A DNA stretch of 64,000 nucleotides from Hyphomicrobium sp. 99 (GTDB lineage Bacteria; Pseudomonadota; Alphaproteobacteria; Rhizobiales; Hyphomicrobiaceae), in contig NZ_KQ031382.1 in NCBI RefSeq assembly GCF_000384335.2, forward strand, positions 2,367,545 to 2,431,544, read 5' to 3'. Within the stretch, counting starts at the first letter, position 1, and each line of letters begins with the position of its first letter. Made by a program: the position numbers and the translations under genes. A model generated the notes under the pieces. That model was not told where the DNA came from, searched no databases, and was given only the letters and a program-made list of their open reading frames with translations. Shown piece by piece: positions 36,450 to 46,369 of this stretch.

Positions 36450-37595
36450 TTGCCCGCCACCATCATTTCCGACATTTCAGTCGAAATCGCCTCATCTTGG
36501 GACGCCATTTCCGAGCGCTGGCAGGTGCTCGAGCTGGAGGCGTACGCATCACCGTTCCAAACGGCGCATTGGATCGGAAATTGGTACGAGACGCTTGGCA
36601 GCACCGACGCCGTCGAACCCCTCATCGTTTCCGTTGTAGAGAAAAGCTCGGGCCGCGACCTCATGATGATTCCGCTCGTGCGGCGATCTGAAAACGGCGT
36701 CAAGCACATTGAATTCGCAGATCTCTGGGTGACGGATTACAACGCACCCCTTCTGCGCTCAGGCTACAATTTCCATGGGCGGTTTGAGCGAGAGATTTGG
36801 CCCGCCATTCTTGCGGCGCTACCACCCGCAGATCTACTGACGCTCCGCAAGATGCCGGTATCACTCGGATCCGCGATGAACCCGCTGACCACGCTTTCGA
36901 GCGTCGCAAGCAGCGATCTGACCGGCCATATCGTGGATCTCGGCGAGGATTGGGAAGCATATCTATCGACGCTGAGCAAATCAGCCAGGAGAGAGTTGCG
37001 TCGTCGCGCCAACAAGTTTGCCAACGAACACGGTGGCAAACTTCACCGAATCACGACGCCGGATGAGGCGCTTGCGGCTTTGGACGTGTTGCAGACCCAG
37101 CAAAGTTCGCGGCTGGCTGCGCGCGGGGCCAAGCATGTATTCGATAATCCGATCTACCAGGAACTCTATCGCCGTCAGCTCTTGCGCGGACTGACCACAG
37201 GTCATGCGATCATGTTCGTTCTCATGGCTGAGACCGAAATCGTCGCGACATTCCTCGCCCTCAACAACAAGGGCCACTGCACGCTCGTACGAATGAGCCA
37301 ATCGCAGGACCTTACGTGGAAGCCGCTCGGACTGGGCAAGATGATCATCTATCAGGCCCTCGAAGCGCTTCATGTGGAAGGCTGCCGAACCTTTGACCTA
37401 TCGATCGGTTCGAACAGGTACAAAAGCGAGTTTGGCGTATCTCCCATCCCGATGGCCGAACTGACGGCTCAGCTGAGTTGGCGGGGTGCGCCCTTCATCG
37501 CTCGCAGAAAAGCCATCACCTATCTCTCGCGGAAACCGCGGCTCATGGCCTTCGCGCGTTCGATTGCCGGTAAGTTTCAAGGCCGCGCAGCTTAG
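36450..37595 (+). CDS. CelD/BcsL-type GNAT acetyltransferase
   Basis: 381 residues from TTG 36450 (start uncertain; no clear ribosome binding site). It matches the CelD group of long GNAT proteins found in exopolysaccharide and cellulose loci, with the C-terminal GNAT half containing F-L-A-L-N-N-K-G and I-G-S-N-R-Y-K-S-E-F-G. Such proteins probably add acyl groups to polysaccharide precursors. It opens the exopolysaccharide region. Confidence 0.82.
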   Translation: MPATIISDISVEIASSWDAISERWQVLELEAYASPFQTAHWIGNWYETLGSTDAVEPLIVSVVEKSSGRDLMMIPLVRRSENGVKHIEFADLWVTDYNAPLLRSGYNFHGRFEREIWPAILAALPPADLLTLRKMPVSLGSAMNPLTTLSSVASSDLTGHIVDLGEDWEAYLSTLSKSARRELRRRANKFANEHGGKLHRITTPDEALAALDVLQTQQSSRLAARGAKHVFDNPIYQELYRRQLLRGLTTGHAIMFVLMAETEIVATFLALNNKGHCTLVRMSQSQDLTWKPLGLGKMIIYQALEALHVEGCRTFDLSIGSNRYKSEFGVSPIPMAELTAQLSWRGAPFIARRKAITYLSRKPRLMAFARSIAGKFQGRAA

Positions 37596-37630
37596 CTTTC
37601 GACGATCCCCACTCTTACCATCGACTGTAA

Positions 37631-37653
37631 GCTGACGGCGAAAAGCCGTCAGC
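37631..37653. terminator. Hairpin between convergent genes
   Basis: GCTGACGGC (37631-37639) pairs perfectly with GCCGTCAGC (37645-37653) around a GAAAA loop. It overlaps the stop codon of the flavoprotein gene and follows the acetyltransferase stop by 35 bases. No T-run, so termination is plausible but not certain. Confidence 0.4.
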
Positions 37654-38839
37654 AGAACAGCGAAGCAAACGATGCCTCCATCACGTTGAAGCGCGATCGC
37701 AGAACCGTCTTGATGCGCCGGAGATCCCAGCTGAAGCTGCGATCCGTCGCAAACCGGCGCGCATAATTCGCCGCGTGCGTTGCTTGGGCATCGAGCGATG
37801 TCTTCAACGGATCATTGTAGAACGACGCGAGCTTTCCTTTGCTCATCAGAGGTGATGCGAGCCAGCCGTCAATATGCTCCGACAATCGGAGAACGTCATT
37901 CATGCAACGCGTTAATCCCGTGCCGGTCGCGGGACATGACGTCTGAAAGGCGTCGCCAATCAGAACGACTCCGTGCTGCAGGTAATTACGCACCTTGTCG
38001 AGATCCGCCATTCGTATGCGGACGTCATCGGTCTTCTCGAACGACCCCAAATATTTCTCAAGACCCGGCAGCGCGCGATAAAGCGCCGAAACGGGATCGT
38101 TCCGAACCTCCGCGACGAACGGGTCGTTGTAATCGTGATAGGTGAAGAGATTGGCCCGCATAATATCGCCCATCGGGAAGAGCGTTATGTAAGCGATCCG
38201 GCTCTCGAGACACTCGCTGTAATAAGTCAACGCCGGAAAATTGAATTTGTGTCCATCTTTCGGACGAAGCGAAAAGCCGACGCAGAGCGAATGCTGATCA
38301 TGGACGCAGTCACGCCCAATGCCGAGGTTTTGACGGACACCTTGTGCAAGCCCCGTCGCCAATACCACAAGCCTCGTCGAAAGAACTTCGCCACTCCCCA
38401 GCACGATCGTCTGCGTATCTTCGCTGTTGCGGATCTCCGAAACGCGCTCGTTGACAAACCGCACGTGTCCCGACAGGCTTGCCCGCAATGAATTGACAAG
38501 GTCCTGATAGCTGAATCCAATTTCGGTGGTTGTCTTCAGTTCCTCAATCTTGCCGGAGCGGACGACCAGCATCTGATCGACTCTGGTCCCGATCCGCTCA
38601 AAGACATCGAGAAGACCGAGCTGCTCGACGTATTCGAGCTGCTCATCGACGATCTTTTCGCATCGAAATTCCGCAGGATGCTTGGCCCGCATATCGACGA
38701 GCGTGACGGACACGCCCCGCCGCGCCAGCGCTATAGCGGCCATCGATCCCGCCGCGCCTGCGCCAACGATCGTGACGTCTGAAATTTGATTGCTGGAAGT
38801 CGTTCCCGGACGCGGTGAGACAGTGAGATTGGACTTCAT
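37649..38839 (-). CDS. FAD-dependent monooxygenase/geranylgeranyl-reductase-like flavoprotein
   Basis: 396 residues. FAD motif G-A-G-A-A-G-S at about 26-32, the second FAD motif G-D-A-F-Q-T-S-C-P-A-T-G-T-G at about 290-305. Related to group A flavoprotein hydroxylases, halogenases and geranylgeranyl reductases. It sits within the exopolysaccharide region facing the acetyltransferase, so a role in lipid-carrier or polymer tailoring is possible but unproven. Confidence 0.82.
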   Translation of the reverse strand: MKSNLTVSPRPGTTSSNQISDVTIVGAGAAGSMAAIALARRGVSVTLVDMRAKHPAEFRCEKIVDEQLEYVEQLGLLDVFERIGTRVDQMLVVRSGKIEELKTTTEIGFSYQDLVNSLRASLSGHVRFVNERVSEIRNSEDTQTIVLGSGEVLSTRLVVLATGLAQGVRQNLGIGRDCVHDQHSLCVGFSLRPKDGHKFNFPALTYYSECLESRIAYITLFPMGDIMRANLFTYHDYNDPFVAEVRNDPVSALYRALPGLEKYLGSFEKTDDVRIRMADLDKVRNYLQHGVVLIGDAFQTSCPATGTGLTRCMNDVLRLSEHIDGWLASPLMSKGKLASFYNDPLKTSLDAQATHAANYARRFATDRSFSWDLRRIKTVLRSRFNVMEASFASLFC

Positions 38840-39173
38840 AATTTAGTGCCGCCCCGAATTCGGCAGGTCCGTTCCAAAACGAAACGCGATCGTCGAAGAG
38901 TTGCCCCGCGCGATCGCGGGCTTTCTTCATTCAAAGCAAGGACAACGCCAACATCGATCGCTTGGCTCTTGGCCATTGGCCGCGCCCGATAATCCGTTCC
39001 AATGCCCAATTCACATCGTCATCAGGACCGCATCGTCCGCCCCGACGTTCGCGGGCCCAAATCATCGCCGCTAAAGTAACGTCACAGAACAGATCAGCTC
39101 CAACTGGCGGCAGGTTTGCAACGGCATGCGCCATAGGCCCGAAAACGATCATCGGGTTGAGGGAGCATCACCG
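38840..39173. other. Gene-free stretch between divergent genes
   Basis: 334 bases between the flavoprotein and glycosyltransferase genes. A 73-codon minus-strand frame (to 39152) is open but has no codon bias or ribosome binding site. No repeat or RNA seen. Confidence 0.45.
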
Positions 39174-40364
39174 TTGCAAAAGAACCGGTTTCATTTTGGG
39201 ACATCGCGCAAGCTTTCCCTAACCGAGAGGCTCGAGCTAGCTGGTGGGGGCGCTTATTCGCCAACCCGTAACCGGTACTTTGCAGGCATCCAGCGGCGCA
39301 AAACCTCCGTGTTGCAGCTCGTCCATAGCAACGAAGGCGGCGGCGTCGAAGCGCTGGCGGAGATGATTTCTGACGGCCTTCGGCAGAGCGGAGCCGACGT
39401 CGAGACGCGGTTCATCTACCCGAATATCAGTGCCACCACGGCACAGAAGCTGCGCGGCATCGCTAGCGCCATCTCGGCGATTGTACGAAAGCGGCCCGAC
39501 ACGCTCATCGCCTATCAATCGACGGCTTCCGTCTTGGTTGGCATCGTGGGTACCATCGTCGGCTGCAAGAAACGCATCGTACATCAGACCGCCATGCCCG
39601 GCGAAATTCACCCCGCAGTCCGCGCGATCGACACGGCTATGGGCTCAGCTGGGCTCTACAGCGTCAACATCGCAAACTCGGCGGCAACAGAACACGCATT
39701 CGGCCATTATCCGCGCGCCTACCGGAAATACCTTCGCAGGATCGACCACGGACTCGATGCGCCCGTAGCGCGCTATCCCCGTGCCGCCGTCCTCGCTCGA
39801 TACGCCATCCCCGACGACGGCCTGCTTTTGCTCAACGCTGGCAGGCTTTGCGATCAGAAAGGTCAGGATCAGATCATTCGCGCACTGCCGCATGTTCGCG
39901 CCGCGCGTCTCATCCTTGCCGGCGGCGGGCCAAACGAAGCTTCCCTCAGAGAATTGGCACGATCCCTTGGAGTTGCAGATCGAATCCACTTCCTCGGAGT
40001 TGTATCTCGCGATGCCCTGGGCGATCTGCTCGGCGCCGTCGACATGTTCGTGTTTCCCTCCAAATGGGAAACGTTCGGGCTTGCGGCAGTCGAAGCAGCG
40101 ATGGCTGGCGTTCCGATCGTGGCCGCGGATCTTCCGGTATTGCGCGAGGTCCTCTCTACCGGCGGCGAACAGCTTGTCGGATTCGTCGGAACCGATGATC
40201 CGCGGGCACTCGCCGAAGCGATCGAGAAACAGCGCGCACTCAACCGGACAAGCGACGCAATCCGCGATTTCACGCAATCGATCCGCGCCAAATATTCACG
40301 AAGCCGGATGCTCGAGTCGTACGCTGAACTGGTCACCGGCACCGAATATCGCCGCGCCGGATGA
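39174..40364 (+). CDS. GT4-family glycosyltransferase
   Basis: 396 residues from TTG 39174, nine bases after GAGGGAG. GT-B fold features: H-S-N-E-G-G-G-V-E near the N-terminus and the donor-binding E-x7-E motif (E-T-F-G-L-A-A-V-E) near 300. Transfers a sugar from a nucleotide donor to the growing repeat unit, at the cytoplasmic membrane face. The next gene is a convergent Wzx flippase. Confidence 0.9.
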   Translation: MQKNRFHFGTSRKLSLTERLELAGGGAYSPTRNRYFAGIQRRKTSVLQLVHSNEGGGVEALAEMISDGLRQSGADVETRFIYPNISATTAQKLRGIASAISAIVRKRPDTLIAYQSTASVLVGIVGTIVGCKKRIVHQTAMPGEIHPAVRAIDTAMGSAGLYSVNIANSAATEHAFGHYPRAYRKYLRRIDHGLDAPVARYPRAAVLARYAIPDDGLLLLNAGRLCDQKGQDQIIRALPHVRAARLILAGGGPNEASLRELARSLGVADRIHFLGVVSRDALGDLLGAVDMFVFPSKWETFGLAAVEAAMAGVPIVAADLPVLREVLSTGGEQLVGFVGTDDPRALAEAIEKQRALNRTSDAIRDFTQSIRAKYSRSRMLESYAELVTGTEYRRAG

Positions 40365-40376
40365 GCCCACAACCGA

Positions 40377-41810
40377 TTAAACGAGCCGCAGAGCGGAGAG
40401 CTTCCGAAATGTGAGCTTCTGGGTCCAAATCCCAAGGCCGAAGATGTCATAGGCCTTGATGATCAAGCACGCTCCGAGGCTGATCAAACCGAACCTCATA
40501 ACAACCAAAGTCACGTAGCCAACCGGTAGGAGAGCAGCGGCATCAGCTAGGAAAGCAGCGATAGCCGCAACGCCGGCTATTCCACAAAGATCGAGAACAG
40601 GAAGCGGCATAGCCCGCCACCGTCTAGCCGCCAAGGCAGCTACAAAACAGCCCGCAGCCTGAGCCGAGAGCACCGCGAGCGCCGCGCCGGTCGCCCCATA
40701 AAGTGGAATGAGCAACAGCGCCGCAACCGCACCCGCAGCCACCGTGGCTGTCGAGGCATAGAGTTCAGCAGATGAGCTTTCCAGAAAATAGATCGCCTGA
40801 CCGAAGTAGAACGCGCGGAAAACGTAAAATGCCGTTGCCAGCGTAAAGTACGGCACGAGAGATCCCGCAGCGTCCGCGTAATGCGCGCCAAACAAAATTT
40901 TCACGACGTCCGGAGCAAAGCACAGAATAAACGCCGATCCGAATGCCGTTATGAAGGCATATGCCCGGAACGCCTCGGTAAGGATGACTCGGGTTTGCGC
41001 GCTGTCGCCGTCGCTCGCGGCCCGCTTCGCATGTGGCATGTACGATCCGGCGACCGCCTCGGATACCACGACCAGGCTTTGCTTAATGAGATCGCCGACA
41101 GCGCCGTAAGGTCCGACGGCACCGACGCTATCTAATCTTCCCAGCAGCAATCGATCGCCACTTTGGCCGACGGCGTTGATGCCGAAAGCCAGGATCAACG
41201 GAGACCCATATTTTAGATACTGACGCGCGACGTCGGCCGAATACTTCGCCCAAATCCCTGACCATCCTTCACGGATCAGCGGCACGGCCGCCAAAATGTG
41301 AGCGGCAGCAACGCCTCCCGCGAGGCCTGTCGCGGTCCCCGTTAACGCGAATGCGGCAGCGCCACCAAGCGGGACGAAAAGCGCACGGAGCAGCACGGCT
41401 AAGCCGACCAATTCCACCTTCAGCCGCGCGCGCGAAATCTCGTAGAACGTTTCGAATACCGCGAGACCAATTGTCGGCATGATGGTGCCGGCGACGACAT
41501 CGGCGCTGTAAAGTCCTGCCCAAACAGTTAACGCCGCGATGAGAACGACCAGGCACACGAACAGGCACATCGTGCGAATGAACGTGCCAACAATCGAGAG
41601 CGAGTGATCCGCCGTATAGACTGCGAAGAACGACATCCGCAGCCATTGGATCGCGAAGCCGTAAATGATGTAGGCCGATGCGAGATAAAGCAGATAGGCG
41701 CCGAACGTCTCCGGTCCCGCGAGGCGCGCGAAGAGCGCTACCGACAACAGGTTGAGCGCGGCTGCGAACACCCGTGACCCGATATAAATCGCGGTGTGGC
41801 GCAAAATCAT
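40377..41810 (-). CDS. Wzx-type polysaccharide flippase (MOP superfamily)
   Basis: 477 residues with 12-14 predicted membrane helices and a C-terminal domain of the polysaccharide biosynthesis protein family. It moves the undecaprenyl-linked repeat unit to the periplasm for polymerisation by the Wzy protein encoded at 44-45.3 kb. The gene is divergent from the next glycosyltransferase. Confidence 0.88.
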   Translation of the reverse strand: MILRHTAIYIGSRVFAAALNLLSVALFARLAGPETFGAYLLYLASAYIIYGFAIQWLRMSFFAVYTADHSLSIVGTFIRTMCLFVCLVVLIAALTVWAGLYSADVVAGTIMPTIGLAVFETFYEISRARLKVELVGLAVLLRALFVPLGGAAAFALTGTATGLAGGVAAAHILAAVPLIREGWSGIWAKYSADVARQYLKYGSPLILAFGINAVGQSGDRLLLGRLDSVGAVGPYGAVGDLIKQSLVVVSEAVAGSYMPHAKRAASDGDSAQTRVILTEAFRAYAFITAFGSAFILCFAPDVVKILFGAHYADAAGSLVPYFTLATAFYVFRAFYFGQAIYFLESSSAELYASTATVAAGAVAALLLIPLYGATGAALAVLSAQAAGCFVAALAARRWRAMPLPVLDLCGIAGVAAIAAFLADAAALLPVGYVTLVVMRFGLISLGACLIIKAYDIFGLGIWTQKLTFRKLSALRLV

Positions 41811-41930
41811 TCCGGGAATGCCTTACACAGGCTGCATTGCTCGATTTTGGGACGCGTTGTCATTTTCACTTTCGCGGAAGGGCAGCGGATAGGTGCCGAT
41901 TTAGGCATGCTTTTGGCATGGGTCGGTCCC

Positions 41931-43142
41931 ATGATGCTTCACGAGACAAACCTGAAATCCACTTTCCATGCCAAGCTCGACAGAGACATTGGCGGCGCGT
42001 CGGACATCGCCCGGATCGCTCGTGCTGACTCCGAGCCGCGTCAGCCGCACGTCGCATTTTTCATTCGCGCCCTTGATGGCGGAGGCGCTCAGCGCGACGC
42101 AATTCTGCTCGCAAACAGTCTCTCCGAGACCGGCATGAAGGTCAGTATTCTGACCCTCGTTCCCGAAGGTAGGCTGAGACGCCTCGTGACCGACGGCGTG
42201 GCCATTCATCACGTTCCGGCGAAACGCCTCGCAACGGCAGTCAGCGCTCTGAGCAACGCGATACGTCAGCTGAGACCAACTGAGCTCCTGAGCTCCGAAG
42301 CAGCGGCCAATTTGGCGGCCTTCGCCGCGGTCCGATTGCTGGCATCGAAAATCCGCCCCCGCCTCGTGCTGCGAGAAGTGACAGCACCTTCGATCGCGAA
42401 AAGACTGGATCCCTACTTTCAAAATCGCCTCGCGTTCCGCCTCGCCGCATACGTCTACAGTCGGGCAGATCGTGTCCTCACGCTGACGGACGGCGCCCGC
42501 CGCGATCTCATTTCGAACTTCGGCGTGCCGGCCGAGCGGATCACCGTAATGAGGTCGAACGCCGTCATCGATCCGCAAACGGTCGAGCGTTTGGCCCTCA
42601 CTGAAGCAACCGACGAAACTCGTGAAAAAGGCCTGCTCGTTGCTATCGGTCGTCTTTCGCCGGAGAAAGACCATCTGACTTTGATCGAAGCGTTCGCTCT
42701 TCTTAGCGCACGCGTCCCCGCTCACCTCGTCATCGTTGGCGAGGGTCCGATGCGCCCGGCGCTCGAAGACGCCATCGCACGTCTCGGCCTCAAAGATAGC
42801 GTCACCCTGGCCGGCGCGACGAACGATCCCTTCGAATGGCTCCTCAAAGCAGAAGTACTCGTCAGTTCGTCGAAGTTTGAAGGGCTCGGCAACGTGCTGA
42901 TTGAAGCACTTGCCTGCGGTACCGCCGTTGTTTCCACCGATTGTCCGTATGGGCCTCGCGAAGTTTTGGAAGACGGCCGGCTGGGCCGTCTCGTTCCGGT
43001 GGGAAATTCAAAGGCGCTCTCAGAGGCGATCGAGCAGGCATTAATAACGCCGACAGACCGTCCTTTACTGAAACTCGCCGCCGAACGACATACAGCGCGG
43101 CAAGCAGCCCGCTGCCTCATTGCCAACCTGCAACTCGGGTGA
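41931..43142 (+). CDS. GT4-family glycosyltransferase (PglJ-like)
   Basis: 403 residues from ATG 41931; ATG 41907 is an alternative, and starts further upstream would run into the divergent flippase gene. G-G-G-A-Q-R-D at the N-terminal glycine-rich loop and the E-x7-E motif (E-G-L-G-N-V-L-I-E) are typical of GalNAc/Glc transferases of the GT4 family. Its stop is four bases before the deacetylase start, so the two are cotranscribed. Confidence 0.88.
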   Translation: MMLHETNLKSTFHAKLDRDIGGASDIARIARADSEPRQPHVAFFIRALDGGGAQRDAILLANSLSETGMKVSILTLVPEGRLRRLVTDGVAIHHVPAKRLATAVSALSNAIRQLRPTELLSSEAAANLAAFAAVRLLASKIRPRLVLREVTAPSIAKRLDPYFQNRLAFRLAAYVYSRADRVLTLTDGARRDLISNFGVPAERITVMRSNAVIDPQTVERLALTEATDETREKGLLVAIGRLSPEKDHLTLIEAFALLSARVPAHLVIVGEGPMRPALEDAIARLGLKDSVTLAGATNDPFEWLLKAEVLVSSSKFEGLGNVLIEALACGTAVVSTDCPYGPREVLEDGRLGRLVPVGNSKALSEAIEQALITPTDRPLLKLAAERHTARQAARCLIANLQLG

Positions 43143-43146
43143 GACC

Positions 43147-43959
43147 ATGAACAGCATCACGGCGAACAGTGAATGGGTTGGCGCAAGAGGCTCAGAGCGG
43201 GCGCCGAAGCGACTGACAGGACTTTGCGCAAGTGGCTCGCGCTATCTCGCGCGTATCGTGCCGACCAAGCCTGTTCGCGCGAAAAATGCACACCCCATCG
43301 TAAGTTTCACATTCGATGATGTTCCAGATTCTGCGCGAACGAACGGCGCCCGCATTCTGGATCGGCATGGCGTGCGTGGAACCTTCTACGTCGCGCCCGG
43401 AATCTGCGGAACGCAAGACGAGCATTGGACCGTCATCGACATGCGTGGTGTGGCGGACCTGGCTCGTTCAGGGCACGAGATCGGTTGTCACACTTACAGT
43501 CACGTCAAGGTTCAGAGCCTCACGCAATCGGATCTCGCGCGCGAAACACAACGATGCTTCGAGGCGCTGCGTGACGTTGGCGGAAGTGCAGTCAGCAAGA
43601 ATTTCGCTTATCCGTTCGGCAATGTTTCTTTTCCGCGGAAGTTCCAGCTCGACGCGCAGTTCACCAGCTGCCGCAGCATCTACACGGGACTGAACTCCGG
43701 CCTCATCGATCTCGCGATGTTGCGCTCGGTCGAGCTTTACGACCGCACAAGCACCGAGAAATCGATCAACGCCATTCTCGATCACGCAATCGCAACGAAC
43801 GCCTGGGTCATCTTCTATACGCATGACGTCACGCCGAACCCAAGCTGGATCGGCGCCTCACCCACGCATCTCGATATGGCAGTGAGGGCCGCGAAAGCCC
43901 GCGGAATTCAGTGTCTGGCTGTGGACGAAGCACTCACCGCCATCGGCGTTCGCGCCTAG
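43147..43959 (+). CDS. NodB-type polysaccharide deacetylase
   Basis: 270 residues. Catalytic motif 1 T-F-D-D-V-P and motif 2 H-T-Y-S-H hold the base Asp and metal ligands (Asp, His, His) of carbohydrate esterase family 4. No signal peptide, so it probably acts on a cytoplasmic lipid-linked or precursor sugar. Follows the glycosyltransferase by four bases. Its stop codon overlaps the stop of the convergent Wzy gene inside the palindrome CTAG. Confidence 0.9.
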   Translation: MNSITANSEWVGARGSERAPKRLTGLCASGSRYLARIVPTKPVRAKNAHPIVSFTFDDVPDSARTNGARILDRHGVRGTFYVAPGICGTQDEHWTVIDMRGVADLARSGHEIGCHTYSHVKVQSLTQSDLARETQRCFEALRDVGGSAVSKNFAYPFGNVSFPRKFQLDAQFTSCRSIYTGLNSGLIDLAMLRSVELYDRTSTEKSINAILDHAIATNAWVIFYTHDVTPNPSWIGASPTHLDMAVRAAKARGIQCLAVDEALTAIGVRA

Positions 43960-45332
43960 GAGGAGCGATCCTCTTCGGCGACCGGGAAGCGCGCCAGCAA
44001 ATGCATCCCGACAATGGCCATCAGGGCCATGAACCAGACCGGATTGTTGCGCGAGACCAGCACCGTCTCCAGCGATGCTGTGTAAAGCACGTAAATCCAT
44101 AGTCTCAGGAAATAACGGACAAGCGCCGGACTGTTTGAAACCCGGAGCGCCGTTCCGAAGTCGCGCATCGGCTGATAGATCACGGCAAGCAGCAGCAATA
44201 CCAAGCCGGGGATGCCGAACTGCAGTGCGGCTTCAAGATAGCTGTTGTGGGAGTCCGTTCCGAGTTCCTCCACCCACCCGGAGATATCCTCCGGCTCAGC
44301 GGGAAGCTTGTCGCGGTACATGAGTTCGTTCGTACGCCAAGGGCCCGTGAGCCCATATCCGAAGATCGGATGCTCGGCCGTCTGCTCCATCGAGAAGCGC
44401 CAGAGATCTGTCCGTCCAGTGAAGCTCGCATCCGGCAGAACGAGCGCAACGAGCGACCGGACAGGGCCTGGCCAACTCGATCCGACGGTCGCCACATTGA
44501 GAAGGACGAGCGGCAGAAGGATGAGCACTGCCCTTAGCCAACCGCTACGCGCCCGATAAACCAATGCCGCCAGCGCAAGCGTGAACGGGACGAGAGCAAT
44601 CGAGGTCTTCGATACCGAGAACAGAAGAAATACCGATGCGAGGCCGACGATCAGCCAGCCCGCCCATTTCTTCCCGGCATCTTTGATGAACAAGCCGGTG
44701 AAGATAAGCACAACCATCATCGCGCCGGCTTCATTCTTATGATTGAAAAAGCCGCGCCAATTTCCGGCGAGTTCCTTCTCCAAGGTGTCGCCCGTCGAAT
44801 GGATTGAAAGCGACGGCAAGAACGCAACGCCGAAGTAACAAAGGGCGAGGACGGCGAGCGCTGCAATTGCCAACTGATTGGCGAACTGACGGGGACTTTG
44901 CGGCAGCCCGACAGCCATCGCTGCAATCGTCATGGAAATGATTTCGAACAGACCCCGCTTTAGGCCTGTTGCCGGATCGGCCGAAACGACATTCGTGATC
45001 AGCAGCCAAATCATGAACGCAACGAACGGCAACGCGGCAACATTGCGAAAATGCGCCGGCTTCGTCGCCAGCGTGAAGCCGGCCAAAATCACGAATAGCA
45101 ACGGGAATACGATCTGATTGGCGATGTTGCCGCCTCCGAGCGGACCGGCAAGATCGGCGCCGGAACGGTCATGGAACGGCTCGAACGAAATCCAATAGAC
45201 GAGCAGCACGATCAGCAAGAGGAACGGACGAACCGCACTTGCCAGATCGCTTTCGCTCTGCGCGCCGGGTTGCCCTATCGCTTTCGTCGAAATCATATCT
45301 GCCGACCCTCGGGTTAAGTCTGAGGCCGCCAT
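43956..45332 (-). CDS. Wzy-type O-antigen/exopolysaccharide polymerase or ligase
   Basis: 458 residues with about 11 membrane helices and a large periplasmic loop in the C-terminal half (about 290-390) containing the Wzy_C/O-antigen ligase signature G-T-D-S-H-N-S-Y-L-E. Polymerises repeat units or ligates the chain. The start overlaps the GH5 gene by 19 bases, so the three genes Wzc-GH5-Wzy form an operon. Confidence 0.87.
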   Translation of the reverse strand: MAASDLTRGSADMISTKAIGQPGAQSESDLASAVRPFLLLIVLLVYWISFEPFHDRSGADLAGPLGGGNIANQIVFPLLFVILAGFTLATKPAHFRNVAALPFVAFMIWLLITNVVSADPATGLKRGLFEIISMTIAAMAVGLPQSPRQFANQLAIAALAVLALCYFGVAFLPSLSIHSTGDTLEKELAGNWRGFFNHKNEAGAMMVVLIFTGLFIKDAGKKWAGWLIVGLASVFLLFSVSKTSIALVPFTLALAALVYRARSGWLRAVLILLPLVLLNVATVGSSWPGPVRSLVALVLPDASFTGRTDLWRFSMEQTAEHPIFGYGLTGPWRTNELMYRDKLPAEPEDISGWVEELGTDSHNSYLEAALQFGIPGLVLLLLAVIYQPMRDFGTALRVSNSPALVRYFLRLWIYVLYTASLETVLVSRNNPVWFMALMAIVGMHLLARFPVAEEDRSS

Positions 45333-46369
45333 GAATGTGCCAGATAGTCTTTAACGAACGCACCATACTCAGACGGCGTTACATCATCCGGTGCGAGCAA
45401 TCGCGGTGTCGCGCCCGAACTGAAGCACCATGCCATTGAGTGGAGCTTGAGCGGCTCTAGAACATCGCGGGTGAACGGAATGCCGAAGTTTTCTGGCGTT
45501 CCCCGGATCGCATCGTCACCCTCTCTGGTGAAACCCCATTCGGTCACGACCACCGGTTTGACAGCCGGAAGGCCGCCGAGACTGTCGAGCCAGCGCGAAG
45601 CGACTCCCCGATCCTCATTGGGATAGCAATGCCAGGAATAGATGACGCGCGGATCATCGATCAGATCATTCGCGACGCCCTTGAGATCGTGAGCCCATCG
45701 CCCACCGGCTACGATGATGATCGCATCCGACCGCGATCTGATTTCAGCGATCAGACGGATCCAAAGGGCCTTGAGGAATGGCCAATGCTCGCCCGTGCTC
45801 CGCCACAGCTTCCCGTCATAAACCGGCTCATTCCAGAGTTCGAAAAGGATTCCTGTGTCCCCACCAAACCGCGTGGATATTCTGCGCCAGAAATCGAGCG
45901 CCAACGCTTCATCGGAAGCGAAGGCATCGAGAGGCAAACCCCAACTCGGATCCACGGGCTCCGCATAGCGGCCTGGAAAACCGATCGCGTGCCAATCAAC
46001 GATGACGAAAAGACTCGCCGCGCGGGCTGCTGAAACATCACGCTCGAGCAGCGCAAAGGCATGGTCTGGGTCGTGACGCCAATGTCCCGGATGAATGCTG
46101 ATCCGAACCGCTGAACACTGCCAGTCCCGCACCAGAACTTCGTAATCACTAAGCGGCCGCCCGCTGCGAACGTACACCGGATCGCCAACTCCGACGCCCA
46201 TCAAGCGGATCGGCCGGCCACCAAAATGCAGCTCGTTGCCGACGACGTCGAACTTCAATCGCTCGTCTGCGCTGCCACGCTTCGAAGCCAGCAAAACGCC
46301 AGCGGCAGCCGTCAAAGTCAGCACTTTCCGGCGGCTGAGTTCAGACGGCATGTGCAGCGATTGCCGCAT
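45314..46369 (-). CDS. Tat-exported GH5-type glycoside hydrolase
   Basis: 351 residues from ATG 46369 (ATG 46351 gives a shorter n-region). S-R-R-K-V-L followed by a hydrophobic segment is a twin-arginine signal. Catalytic acid/base E in L-W-N-E-P and nucleophile E in V-T-E-W-G-F identify a (beta/alpha)8 family 5 cellulase-like enzyme. It overlaps the Wzc and Wzy genes. Periplasmic hydrolases in such operons trim chains or release misassembled polymer. Confidence 0.88.
   Translation of the reverse strand: MRQSLHMPSELSRRKVLTLTAAAGVLLASKRGSADERLKFDVVGNELHFGGRPIRLMGVGVGDPVYVRSGRPLSDYEVLVRDWQCSAVRISIHPGHWRHDPDHAFALLERDVSAARAASLFVIVDWHAIGFPGRYAEPVDPSWGLPLDAFASDEALALDFWRRISTRFGGDTGILFELWNEPVYDGKLWRSTGEHWPFLKALWIRLIAEIRSRSDAIIIVAGGRWAHDLKGVANDLIDDPRVIYSWHCYPNEDRGVASRWLDSLGGLPAVKPVVVTEWGFTREGDDAIRGTPENFGIPFTRDVLEPLKLHSMAWCFSSGATPRLLAPDDVTPSEYGAFVKDYLAHSWRPQT

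Noticed and set aside
38931-39152. 73-codon minus-strand frame
   Set aside because: No codon bias, no ribosome binding site, no recognisable protein features.
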